Assembly (NCBI GenBank): GCA_905215725.1
Contig: CAJMRD010000029.1
Span: 1 to 23,754, forward strand
From: an uncultured bacterium
GTDB lineage: Bacteria; Actinomycetota; Coriobacteriia; Coriobacteriales; Coriobacteriaceae
Reading direction: 5' to 3'
DNA: 23,754 nucleotides
The position numbers and the translations under genes were made by a program. The notes below the pieces were generated by a model. It was given only the letters and a program-made list of their open reading frames with translations. It was not told where the DNA came from and ran no database searches. This document shows, piece by piece, positions 7,075 through 13,624 of the stretch (position 1 is its first letter; every line of letters starts with the position of its first letter).

Positions 7075-8343
7075 ATGAATACCGAGCTGTTTGATATCAA
7101 GATTCGCGCCGTCGAGGGTGGCGTTACGGCTGCGGTTGGTTTTAAGGCTGCAGGCATCCACGCTGGGTTCCGCAAGAACCCCGAGCGTCTGGATTACGCG
7201 CTCGTCGCGCCCGATAAACCCTGTCCCGGTGCCGGCGTGTTTACGACTAACCGCTTTTGTGCGGCGCCCGTGCAGGTGAGCCGTGCCAACCTGGGCGGTG
7301 CCGACAAGGGCTATGGCGTCATCGCCGGCGTTTCGGTCAACTCTGGCAATGCCAACGCCGCCACGGGTGAGACCGGCCTTGCATGCGCGCGCGAGACGTG
7401 CAGCATCGCATCGCAGGTCATCGGCTGCGAACCCCAGCAGATTCTGGTTGCCTCCACGGGTGTGATTGGCCAGATTCTGCCGATCGACACGTTTGAGACC
7501 GCCATTCCTGCTGCCTACGAGGCGCTCTCCGCCCACGGTGGCGCCGATGCCGCTCGCGCCATCATGACGACCGACACGCACTCCAAGGAGTACGCCGTGT
7601 CCTATGTCAGCGAGGCTGCGGGTCATGCGGGCAATGTCTATACGGTAGGCGGAATGTGCAAGGGCTCGGGCATGATCATGCCCAACATGGCCACCATGAT
7701 CGCAGTTATCACCACCGATGCCCCCGTCGAGCCTGCGGCACTTCATGCCCTGCTGCTCTCGACCGCCAAGCAGACTTTTAACAAGGTAACGGTCGATTCC
7801 GACACCTCGACCAACGACACCTGCATCATGCTTGCCTCCGGCGCCGCTGCCGCAGATGCCGAGGCCATCGTCGAGGGCACTGATGCCTTCGACGAGTTGG
7901 CATTTGCCGTGCACGAGGTGTGCGAGAGCCTGGCGCGCAATATCGCCGCCGATGGTGAGGGCGCATCCAAGCTTGTTACGGTCAACGTTACCGGCGCCGT
8001 GAACGACGAGGAAGCCGATATCGCCGCCCGTGCCGTTGCCAACTCGCCGCTCGTTAAGACCTGCATCGCCGGCCACGACTGCAACTGGGGTCGCGTTGCT
8101 ATGGCACTCGGCAAGTGCGGCGTGAAGTTTAATCAGGAAGACGTTTCCATCGACATGATGGGCATGCCTGTCTGTCGCGACGGTCTGACTGTTCCCTTTG
8201 ACGAGGACGAGGCTCTACGACGTTTCGAGGCGCCCGAGATCGTGATCTCGGCCGACTTGGGCGCAGGCGACGCGGCAACGACCGTGTGGACCTGCGACCT
8301 CACGCATGAGTACATCTCCATCAACGGCGACTACCGTTCCTAG
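7075..8343 (+). CDS. argJ: Glutamate N-acetyltransferase / ornithine acetyltransferase
   Basis: A 422-residue ArgJ. It moves acetyl from N-acetylornithine to glutamate and, in bifunctional members, also uses acetyl-CoA. The self-cleavage site is in PNMATMIAV (203-211): cleavage between A206 and T207 would free T207 as the nucleophile of the beta chain. The KGSGMI segment just upstream is also conserved. No argA is present here, so this recycling enzyme may be the source of N-acetylglutamate. AAGGAG lies 11 bases before the ATG. A 134-base gap after argC contains a short hairpin (6977-6982 with 6987-6992) without a T-run, so read-through is likely. Whether it is mono- or bifunctional cannot be decided from sequence alone. 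Confidence 0.95.
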   Translation: MNTELFDIKIRAVEGGVTAAVGFKAAGIHAGFRKNPERLDYALVAPDKPCPGAGVFTTNRFCAAPVQVSRANLGGADKGYGVIAGVSVNSGNANAATGETGLACARETCSIASQVIGCEPQQILVASTGVIGQILPIDTFETAIPAAYEALSAHGGADAARAIMTTDTHSKEYAVSYVSEAAGHAGNVYTVGGMCKGSGMIMPNMATMIAVITTDAPVEPAALHALLLSTAKQTFNKVTVDSDTSTNDTCIMLASGAAAADAEAIVEGTDAFDELAFAVHEVCESLARNIAADGEGASKLVTVNVTGAVNDEEADIAARAVANSPLVKTCIAGHDCNWGRVAMALGKCGVKFNQEDVSIDMMGMPVCRDGLTVPFDEDEALRRFEAPEIVISADLGAGDAATTVWTCDLTHEYISINGDYRS

Positions 8344-8424
8344 ATTCCAGGCACGCTGCGCATCTTGCCGCGATTGCGGACAGCTGAGCACGGCGCGATA
8401 ACGATACGAAAGACGAGGCAGATT

Positions 8425-9405
8425 ATGAAATTCGCACGCGATTGTCGTTCGAGCGAATCCAACGAAGCAACCGCGCAGCTGCTGTTCGAAGCGCTGCCGT
8501 GGATTAAGAACCTGACCGGCAAGACGGTTGTTATCAAATATGGCGGAGCCGCCATGGTTGATGAGCAGCTGCGCCGCGACGTGATGAGCGACATCGTTTT
8601 GCTCAAGATCATCGGTATGCGCCCCGTCATCGTGCACGGCGGCGGCAAGGCTATCAACGAGGCGCTGAGCCATTACGATATTCCCGTCGAGTTTAAGAAC
8701 GGCCAGCGCGTGACCACGCCGGCGACTATGGATATCGTGCGCGAGGTGCTGGGCGGCAAGGTCAACCAGGAGCTGGTTGCTGCCATCAACCACCACGGCA
8801 ACCTGGCCGTGGGCGTGTCGGGCAGCGATGCCGGCACGCTCATCGCCGAGCCGCTCGACCCCGAGCTCGGTCGCGTGGGCAAAGTGACGCACGTCAACAC
8901 CGACTATATCGAGCGCTTACTCGACAGCGAGTACATCCCCGTCATCGCAACCGTCGCGGCGGGGGAGGACGGCGTTTTCTTCAACATCAACGCCGATACC
9001 GCCGCCGGTGCCGTTGCTGCGGCGCTCCACGCGCATAAGGCAATCTTTTTGACCGATGTCGATGGCCTGTACAAGGACTTTAGCGACAAGGACTCGCTTA
9101 TCTCCAACCTAACGCTCGACGAGGTTAACGAGATGCTCTACGGCGGCGAGGTCGATAAGGGCATGATTCCCAAACTGCGCGCGGCCGTCGATGCGCTTGC
9201 CGGCGGCGTATTTCGTGCTCACATCATCAACGGCACCACGCCGCATTCGCTGCTGCTGGAGCTGCTGACCGATGCCGGCGTCGGTACCGTGATCCATTCC
9301 ACCGAGACGGCTTACGAGTTCGATACGCATCCGCATCCGCTTTCGACGTTTGCTGCGCGTCTGACCGAGAACCTCGACGAGGTCGAGAAGCTTCAGACGG
9401 TCTAG
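8425..9405 (+). CDS. argB: Acetylglutamate kinase
   Basis: A 326-residue amino-acid kinase that phosphorylates N-acetylglutamate. KYGGAAM (39-45) and VHGGGKAINEAL (70-81) form the ATP/phosphate-binding glycine loops, followed by NINADTAAGA and KGMIPKL further on. The N-terminal helix preceding the kinase core (about 8-31, ending in LPWIKNLTGKTV) is the hallmark of hexameric, arginine-inhibited enzymes, so feedback inhibition by arginine is inferred. The protein carries a charged C-terminal tail of roughly 30 residues beyond the usual end. I start at 8425, where the conserved region begins; an in-frame ATG at 8365 would add 20 unconserved residues. The ribosome site is weak (GACGAGG). Confidence 0.94.
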   Translation: MKFARDCRSSESNEATAQLLFEALPWIKNLTGKTVVIKYGGAAMVDEQLRRDVMSDIVLLKIIGMRPVIVHGGGKAINEALSHYDIPVEFKNGQRVTTPATMDIVREVLGGKVNQELVAAINHHGNLAVGVSGSDAGTLIAEPLDPELGRVGKVTHVNTDYIERLLDSEYIPVIATVAAGEDGVFFNINADTAAGAVAAALHAHKAIFLTDVDGLYKDFSDKDSLISNLTLDEVNEMLYGGEVDKGMIPKLRAAVDALAGGVFRAHIINGTTPHSLLLELLTDAGVGTVIHSTETAYEFDTHPHPLSTFAARLTENLDEVEKLQTV

Positions 9406-9474
9406 CTGACCCGCAGCCGCCCCATTCCTGCATCCATAGCCCCGCGCCGTCCGGCGCTCAACGAAAGGCATCCC

Positions 9475-10758
9475 ATGTCACTTGCAGCTCAGCAATCGCT
9501 TGAATCCCATTACGTTATGCATACCTTTGGCCGCTCTCCGGTCGAGTTTGTCGAGGGCCACGGCATGAAGCTCACCGGCGACGATGGCCGTGAGTACCTC
9601 GACTTTCTTGCCGGCATCGGCGCGTGCAGCCTAGGTCATGGCAACCTGGCTGTGCTCTCGGCGCTCGAGGCACAGACCAAAAAGCTCATGCATGTCTCCA
9701 ATTACTTCTACATCGAGCAGCGTGGACAGGTCGCGGCGCTGCTGTCCAAGCTTGCTAACGACGACGTAGATGGTGCGCGCGTGCTTGCCGATGCCATTGC
9801 CGCCGGCGATGAGACCACGGCAGCTGCTCTTGGTGCCCCGGCTGCGGGTGAGCAGGTGTGGGAGACCTTCTTTGCCAACTCCGGCGCCGAGGCCAATGAG
9901 GGCTCGATGAAGCTCGCGCGCTTGTACGCCAAGCGTGCCGGTAACGGCGGCAACACCATCGTGTGCATGCGCGGCGGCTTCCACGGCCGTACGCTCGAAA
10001 CCATTGCCGCCACCATGCAGGATTGGCTGCAGGATAGTTTTCGCCCACTGCCGGGTGGCTTTGTGGCCTGCACGCCCAACGATGTCGATGAACTGCGTGC
10101 AATCTTTAAGCAGCTGGGGAGCGAAATTTGTGCCGTGATGCTCGAGCCGATCCAGGGTGAGAGTGGCGTGCACCCCATGACCGAGGAGTTTATGGCGGCA
10201 GCGCGCGACCTGGCACACGAAGTGGGCGCCGTGCTTATCGCCGACGAGGTCCAGTGCGGTATCTTCCGCACGGGTAAGCCGTTTGCGTTCCAGACCTATG
10301 GCGTGGAGCCCGACATCATGAGCCTTGCCAAGGGCATTGCTGATGGCGTGCCCATGGGTGCCGTCGTGGCAAAGAAGGAGATTGCCGACGTGTTTAAGCC
10401 GGGCGACCACGGCTCGACCTTTGGCGGTAGCTGCTTGGCCATCGCGGCGTGTGCCGCGACGCTCTCCGCGCTTGTGCGCGGCGATTATGCCGAGCATGCT
10501 GCCAAGGTGGGTGCCTATATGGAGCAGGCGCTGGCTAAGCTTCCGCACGTGGTAGAGGTGCGTGGCCGTGGCCTGATGCTCGGCTGCGATCTGGACGATG
10601 CTGCGGGTGATGCACACGACGTTGTGGCCCGTGCATTGGGGGTTGGTGCCGTAATCAACGCTACAGGTGCACATACGCTGCGTTTCCTGCCGCCACTCGT
10701 CTGCGAGGAAGCCGACGTGGACAGTCTGATCGAGATCCTGTCGGGTGTCTTGGGCTAA
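9475..10758 (+). CDS. argD: Acetylornithine aminotransferase
   Basis: A 427-residue class III PLP aminotransferase giving N-acetylornithine from the semialdehyde and glutamate. The PLP lysine is K286 in LAKGIADGVPMGA; FFANSGAEANEGSMKLAR (132-149) and FHGRT are the other cofactor-pocket segments, and ADEVQCG provides the PLP aspartate. An insertion of about 30 residues (about 94-127, rich in Ala, Asp and Gly) separates LLSKL from the FFANSG motif, where relatives usually have only a few residues. The start at 9475 has GAAAGG upstream. It is the last gene of the operon; a strong terminator follows. argF, argG and argH are not in the window. Confidence 0.95.
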   Translation: MSLAAQQSLESHYVMHTFGRSPVEFVEGHGMKLTGDDGREYLDFLAGIGACSLGHGNLAVLSALEAQTKKLMHVSNYFYIEQRGQVAALLSKLANDDVDGARVLADAIAAGDETTAAALGAPAAGEQVWETFFANSGAEANEGSMKLARLYAKRAGNGGNTIVCMRGGFHGRTLETIAATMQDWLQDSFRPLPGGFVACTPNDVDELRAIFKQLGSEICAVMLEPIQGESGVHPMTEEFMAAARDLAHEVGAVLIADEVQCGIFRTGKPFAFQTYGVEPDIMSLAKGIADGVPMGAVVAKKEIADVFKPGDHGSTFGGSCLAIAACAATLSALVRGDYAEHAAKVGAYMEQALAKLPHVVEVRGRGLMLGCDLDDAAGDAHDVVARALGVGAVINATGAHTLRFLPPLVCEEADVDSLIEILSGVLG

Positions 10759-10780
10759 CGCGGCGCAATAACTCAATTTG

Positions 10781-10845
10781 GACCGGGTTCCGGACTGCGG
10801 GCGTGCCCTATGTGGCATGATTCAGCGGTCTGGAGCCCGTTTTGC
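10781..10845 (+). terminator. Terminator of the arg operon
   Basis: A 15-bp stem with four G-U pairs (10784-10798 with 10825-10839) is followed by TTTT (10840-10843), 25 bases after argD. A second small hairpin (10844-10850 with 10856-10862) follows it. Confidence 0.8.
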
Positions 10846-10879
10846 CTTAGATTTGCTAAGGCAGGGAGACCCGCTGGTC

Positions 10880-11086
10880 AAAAAACATCAATTATGAGTA
10901 CTGTTATCGATTTGGTAGCAGCAATTTTGGACTAATAAGGCCAGATGGCAAGTCGAAATGGCGATGAATGCACGATTTTGATCTAACTGTTAGTCCTTAT
11001 AATGGACATATGTTGCGTAACTTAAGCAAATACTATCTTTTTATATGTTGTAAACAAAGTAGCAGTACTCATTTTCGCCATTTTTT
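10880..11086. repeat. AT-rich segment bounded by 27-bp imperfect inverted repeats
   Basis: The end repeats are 10880-10906 and 11060-11086. By direct alignment 20 of 27 positions agree, including a perfect ATGAGTACTG core and terminal AAAAAA. The interior is far lower in GC than the flanks and has no credible gene. It includes a smaller inverted pair, GGACTAA near 10929 and TTAGTCC near 10990, and a consensus-like TATAAT at 10998-11003. The size (207 bp) and form resemble a miniature inverted-repeat element or the remnant of a mobile element. No target-site duplication is evident. It could also be a structured RNA or protein-binding region. Confidence 0.5.
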
Positions 11087-11112
11087 GGCCACGGCCTTTG
11101 TGACAGACGTGC

Positions 11113-11143
11113 TGGCGGGTTCGAATCCCTCTGCGATGGGCCT
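11113..11143 (+). pseudogene. tRNA 3'-end-like fragment (T-arm)
   Basis: GGGTTCGAATCCCTC (11118-11132) is an exact T-arm type sequence shared with the nearby tRNA-Val, followed by TGCGATGGGCC. No matching acceptor strand or anticodon arm is found upstream on the + strand, so this is a fragment and not a working tRNA. Confidence 0.5.
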
Positions 11144-11177
11144 GAAAAAAAGAAAGGCCTCCATCGCTGGAGGCCTA
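11143..11177 (-). terminator. Minus-strand terminator behind a truncated tRNA-Val end
   Basis: An 8-bp stem (11155-11162 with 11169-11176) is followed on the - strand by TTTCTTTTTTT. It sits just downstream of the duplicated tRNA-Val 3' end, mirroring the arrangement of the intact tRNA-Val and its terminator. Confidence 0.7.
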
Positions 11178-11178
11178 A

Positions 11179-11204
11179 CAATTCAGTGGTGGGCGATGAG
11201 GGAT
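11179..11204. repeat. 26-bp direct repeat, copy A (tRNA-Val 3' end without the gene)
   Basis: Identical over 26 bases to 11362-11387. It includes the last 18 bases of tRNA-Val (with CCA) plus 8 flanking bases. Here the match stops abruptly and runs into unrelated GC-rich sequence, so the rest of the tRNA is missing. This is the form expected of a tRNA-derived attachment-site scar or of recombination between tRNA loci. Confidence 0.75.
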
Positions 11205-11299
11205 GTCGCGTGCGGCTGACGCCGCCCGCTTTCGCTTCGGGCCTACGGCCCTCGCGTGCTGCGCTGGAAAACGCTTCGCGTTTCCTCAGCTCCGCACCC
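11205..11299. other. GC-rich hairpin-bearing spacer between the direct repeats
   Basis: No gene is credible here. Short self-complementary units include GGGCCTACGGCCC and GGAAAACGCTTCGCGTTTCC. The segment lies between the truncated tRNA end and a second T-arm fragment. Confidence 0.4.
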
Positions 11300-11330
11300 T
11301 GGGGGTTCGAATCCCATGCGCTGGGACCAA
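11300..11330 (+). pseudogene. Second tRNA 3'-end-like fragment
   Basis: GGGGGTTCGAATCCC (11301-11315) followed by ATGCGCTGGGACCA resembles a T-arm, acceptor strand and CCA on the + strand. No complementary 5' acceptor strand is found in the preceding 90 bases. It is a fragment facing the intact tRNA-Val, with a shared terminator between them. Confidence 0.5.
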
Positions 11331-11362
11331 ACAAAAACGGTCCCCTTGCGAGGACCGTTTCC
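11329..11362 (-). terminator. tRNA-Val terminator
   Basis: A 9-bp perfect stem (11335-11343 with 11352-11360) is followed on the - strand by TTTTTGTTT. It lies directly downstream of tRNA-Val. Confidence 0.8.
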
Positions 11363-11369
11363 AATTCAG

Positions 11370-11445
11370 TGGTGGGCGATGAGGGATTCGAACCCCCAGC
11401 CTTGTGCGTGTAAAGCACCTGCGCTAACCGTTGCGCCAATCGCCC
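11370..11445 (-). tRNA. tRNA-Val (anticodon UAC)
   Basis: Read on the - strand: acceptor GGGCGAT/ATCGCCC, a D-arm, anticodon loop TTTACAC giving TAC, a T-arm with TTCGAAT, and an encoded CCA; 76 bases in all. The anticodon stem has one mismatch at its outer pair (G-A). It is the only intact tRNA of this cluster. Confidence 0.93.
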
Positions 11446-11455
11446 GTGCGGAGAG

Positions 11456-11464
11456 AGTATAGCA
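11456..11464 (-). promoter_or_regulatory. tRNA-Val promoter, extended -10
   Basis: On the - strand TGCTATACT: -10 TATACT (11461-11456) with TG one base upstream. It lies 11 bases before the tRNA 5' end. The -35 region is not recognisable. Confidence 0.7.
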
Positions 11465-11575
11465 AAACAATCGCCTCATTCACCTCATATCCATTAAAGG
11501 TAACTCGCGCGTGTCACAGCGGAGCTGATTCAGTTGAGATTGCCTGAACATTCCGCCCCTCTTTACGCCCTCGGG

Positions 11576-11581
11576 TATACT
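11576..11581 (+). promoter_or_regulatory. Possible asnB -10 element
   Basis: TATACT about 52 bases upstream of asnB. No good -35 is found at 16-18 bp spacing, so this is only a partial promoter match. Confidence 0.4.
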
Positions 11582-11632
11582 CAAAAGCTACTGATTCGAT
11601 TTGATGCCCAGCAACAGCAGAGGGGATAGTAT

Positions 11633-13513
11633 ATGTGCGGTTTTGTCGGTTTTGTCGGTGGGACGGATAACCAATCCGAGGTGCTCACCAAGATGATGGA
11701 CCGCATCGTCCATCGCGGTCCCGACATGGGCGGTCAGTTTATCGACGGCCGCGTTGCCCTCGGCTTCCGCCGCCTGTCGATCCTCGACCTGACCGAGGCT
11801 GGCGCCCAACCCATGGCCAACGAGGACGGTAGCGTCGTCATTGTCTTCAACGGCGAGATCTACAACTTCCAAGAACTCCGTTCCGAGCTCGAGGCCAAGG
11901 GCTACAAGTTCCACTGCGGCGCCGACACCGAGAGCCTCCTGCACGGCTACGAGGAGTGGGGCGAGGCCGTACTCGATCGCTTGCGCGGTATGTACGCCTT
12001 CGTCATCTGGGACAAAAAGAAGAACAAGCTTTTTGGCGCCCGCGACATCTTTGGCATCAAGCCGCTTTACTACTATCCCATGGCCGATGCGGGCGACGGC
12101 GCTCCGGGCGTGCTCTTTGGTTCCGAGATCAAGAGCTTCCTGGACTACCCGCACTTCCACAAGGCGGTCAACAAAAAGGCCCTGCGTCCGTACATGACGC
12201 TGCAGTATTCGGCAACCGAGGAGACCTTCTTCGAGGGTGTCTACAAGCTGCCGCCGGCGCACTACTTTACCGTCGATATCCCGACCGGCAAGATGAACAT
12301 CGAGCGCTACTGGGATTGCGATTACTCTGCCGTCGAGAAGCCATTCGAAGAGTATGTCGATGAGCTGGACGAGGTCGTGCACGAGAGCGTCGAGGCCCAT
12401 CGCATCGCCGACGTCAAGGTCGCGTCGTTCCTCTCCGGTGGCGTCGACTCCAGCTACATCGCCGCTTGCCTCATGCCCGACAAGACCTTCTCGGTGGGCT
12501 TTGACTACAAGAACTTCAACGAGACCAACTACGCCAAGGAGCTTTCCGATAAGCTCGGCGTCGAAAACGTTCGCAAGATGATTACCGCCGACGAGTTCTT
12601 CGGTGCGCTCGAGGACATCCAGTATCACATGGACGAGCCGCAGTCCAACCTGTCTTCCGTGCCGCTGTGGTTCTTGGCCGAGATGGCCCGCAAGGACGTC
12701 ACCGTGGTGCTTTCGGGCGAAGGCGCCGACGAACTCTTTGGCGGCTACGCCTACTACGAGGATACGGTCCCGGTGCGCAAGTACAAAAAGATGGTGCCGC
12801 TGCCCGTCCGTCGCGCGCTCGGTAACCTGGCGCTGCATATGCCGTACTTCAAGGGACATAACTTCCTGGTCAAGGGTGCCGAGATCCCCGAGAAGTCGTT
12901 CCTGGGACAGGCTCTGGTATGGCCGGAGCGCGAGGTCGACGGCGTGCTCAAGCCCGAGTACAACACCGGCGATGGCGCCTTCGAGCTTGCCGCTCCCATC
13001 TATGCGCGCGTGAAGGGTCAGCCCGAGCTGGTCAAGAAGCAGTACCTGGACATGAACATGTGGCTCCCGGGCGACATTCTGCTCAAGGCCGACAAGATGT
13101 GCATGGCACACTCACTGGAGCTGCGCGTGCCCTTCCTGGACCGCAAAGTCATGGAGTTCGCCGAGCACATTCCCGACCGCTACCGCATCAACGAGAACGG
13201 CAACAAACAGGTACTCCGCCACGCTGCCAACAAGTCGCTGCCCGATGAGTGGGCCACCCGTCCCAAGGTGGGCTTCCCGGTGCCGATTGTCTACTGGCTG
13301 CGCGAGCAAAAGTGGTACGACTATGTCAAGGAGTACTTCACCGCGCCGTGGGCAAGCGAGTTCTTCGATACCGACGAACTCATGCACCTGCTCGATCTGC
13401 ACTTTGCGGGCAAGGGCGATTTCCAGCGCAAGATCTATACGCCGCTCGTGTTCTTGGTGTGGTACAAGCGCTTCTTTATCGACGAGGACCAGCCCGCTGT
13501 TCAGGCTGCCTAG
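11633..13513 (+). CDS. asnB: Asparagine synthase, glutamine-hydrolysing
   Basis: A 626-residue two-domain amidotransferase. The N-terminal Ntn glutaminase domain begins MCGFVGFVGG, so C2 becomes the nucleophile after Met removal; FNGEIYNFQELR and GADTESLLHGYEEWG are glutamine-site segments. The C-terminal synthetase domain has the pyrophosphatase loop SGGVDSS (268-274), then GEGADELFGGY and the ELRVPFLD segment. It would make asparagine from aspartate, ATP and glutamine. Some AsnB-family proteins instead amidate cell-wall amino acids (LtsA in corynebacteria, AsnH in Lactococcus), and murE is the next gene, so this alternative deserves mention. ATG at 11633 follows AGAGGGGA. A terminator separates it from murE. 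Confidence 0.93.
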   Translation: MCGFVGFVGGTDNQSEVLTKMMDRIVHRGPDMGGQFIDGRVALGFRRLSILDLTEAGAQPMANEDGSVVIVFNGEIYNFQELRSELEAKGYKFHCGADTESLLHGYEEWGEAVLDRLRGMYAFVIWDKKKNKLFGARDIFGIKPLYYYPMADAGDGAPGVLFGSEIKSFLDYPHFHKAVNKKALRPYMTLQYSATEETFFEGVYKLPPAHYFTVDIPTGKMNIERYWDCDYSAVEKPFEEYVDELDEVVHESVEAHRIADVKVASFLSGGVDSSYIAACLMPDKTFSVGFDYKNFNETNYAKELSDKLGVENVRKMITADEFFGALEDIQYHMDEPQSNLSSVPLWFLAEMARKDVTVVLSGEGADELFGGYAYYEDTVPVRKYKKMVPLPVRRALGNLALHMPYFKGHNFLVKGAEIPEKSFLGQALVWPEREVDGVLKPEYNTGDGAFELAAPIYARVKGQPELVKKQYLDMNMWLPGDILLKADKMCMAHSLELRVPFLDRKVMEFAEHIPDRYRINENGNKQVLRHAANKSLPDEWATRPKVGFPVPIVYWLREQKWYDYVKEYFTAPWASEFFDTDELMHLLDLHFAGKGDFQRKIYTPLVFLVWYKRFFIDEDQPAVQAA

Positions 13514-13538
13514 CCTCGGCTGACGAACGCCTGCGCGT

Positions 13539-13563
13539 AACGGCTCCTCCGGGAGCCGTTTTT
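13539..13563 (+). terminator. asnB terminator
   Basis: A 9-bp stem (13539-13547 with 13552-13560), loop TCCG, and a run of five T bases ending at 13563. Confidence 0.88.
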
Positions 13564-13590
13564 GCGTGGGTGCGTTTCAGTTACTATAAA
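13562..13590 (+). promoter_or_regulatory. murE promoter
   Basis: -35 TTGCGT (13562-13567), a 17-bp spacer, and -10 TATAAA (13585-13590). The -35 overlaps the T-run of the asnB terminator. Confidence 0.65.
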
Positions 13591-13624
13591 ACCGTCCCTG
13601 CCAAATGGCTGAGAAAGGTGAAAG

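Noticed and set aside
6697..8076. Long - strand open frame opposite argC/argJ
   Set aside because: Spans two genuine + strand genes and their intergenic gap; no recognisable motif.
10968..11219. Open frame of 83 codons across the AT-rich segment and tRNA fragments
   Set aside because: Its second half is the translation of a T-arm fragment and a terminator; no ribosome site.
11041..11439. Open frame of 132 codons on the - strand over tRNA-Val and its fragments
   Set aside because: Its sequence is translated tRNA, which is often mis-annotated as protein.
11588..13111. Long - strand open frame opposite asnB
   Set aside because: Composition is low-complexity (Val, Leu, Gly, His) typical of antisense frames in high-GC genes; the + strand product is unambiguous.
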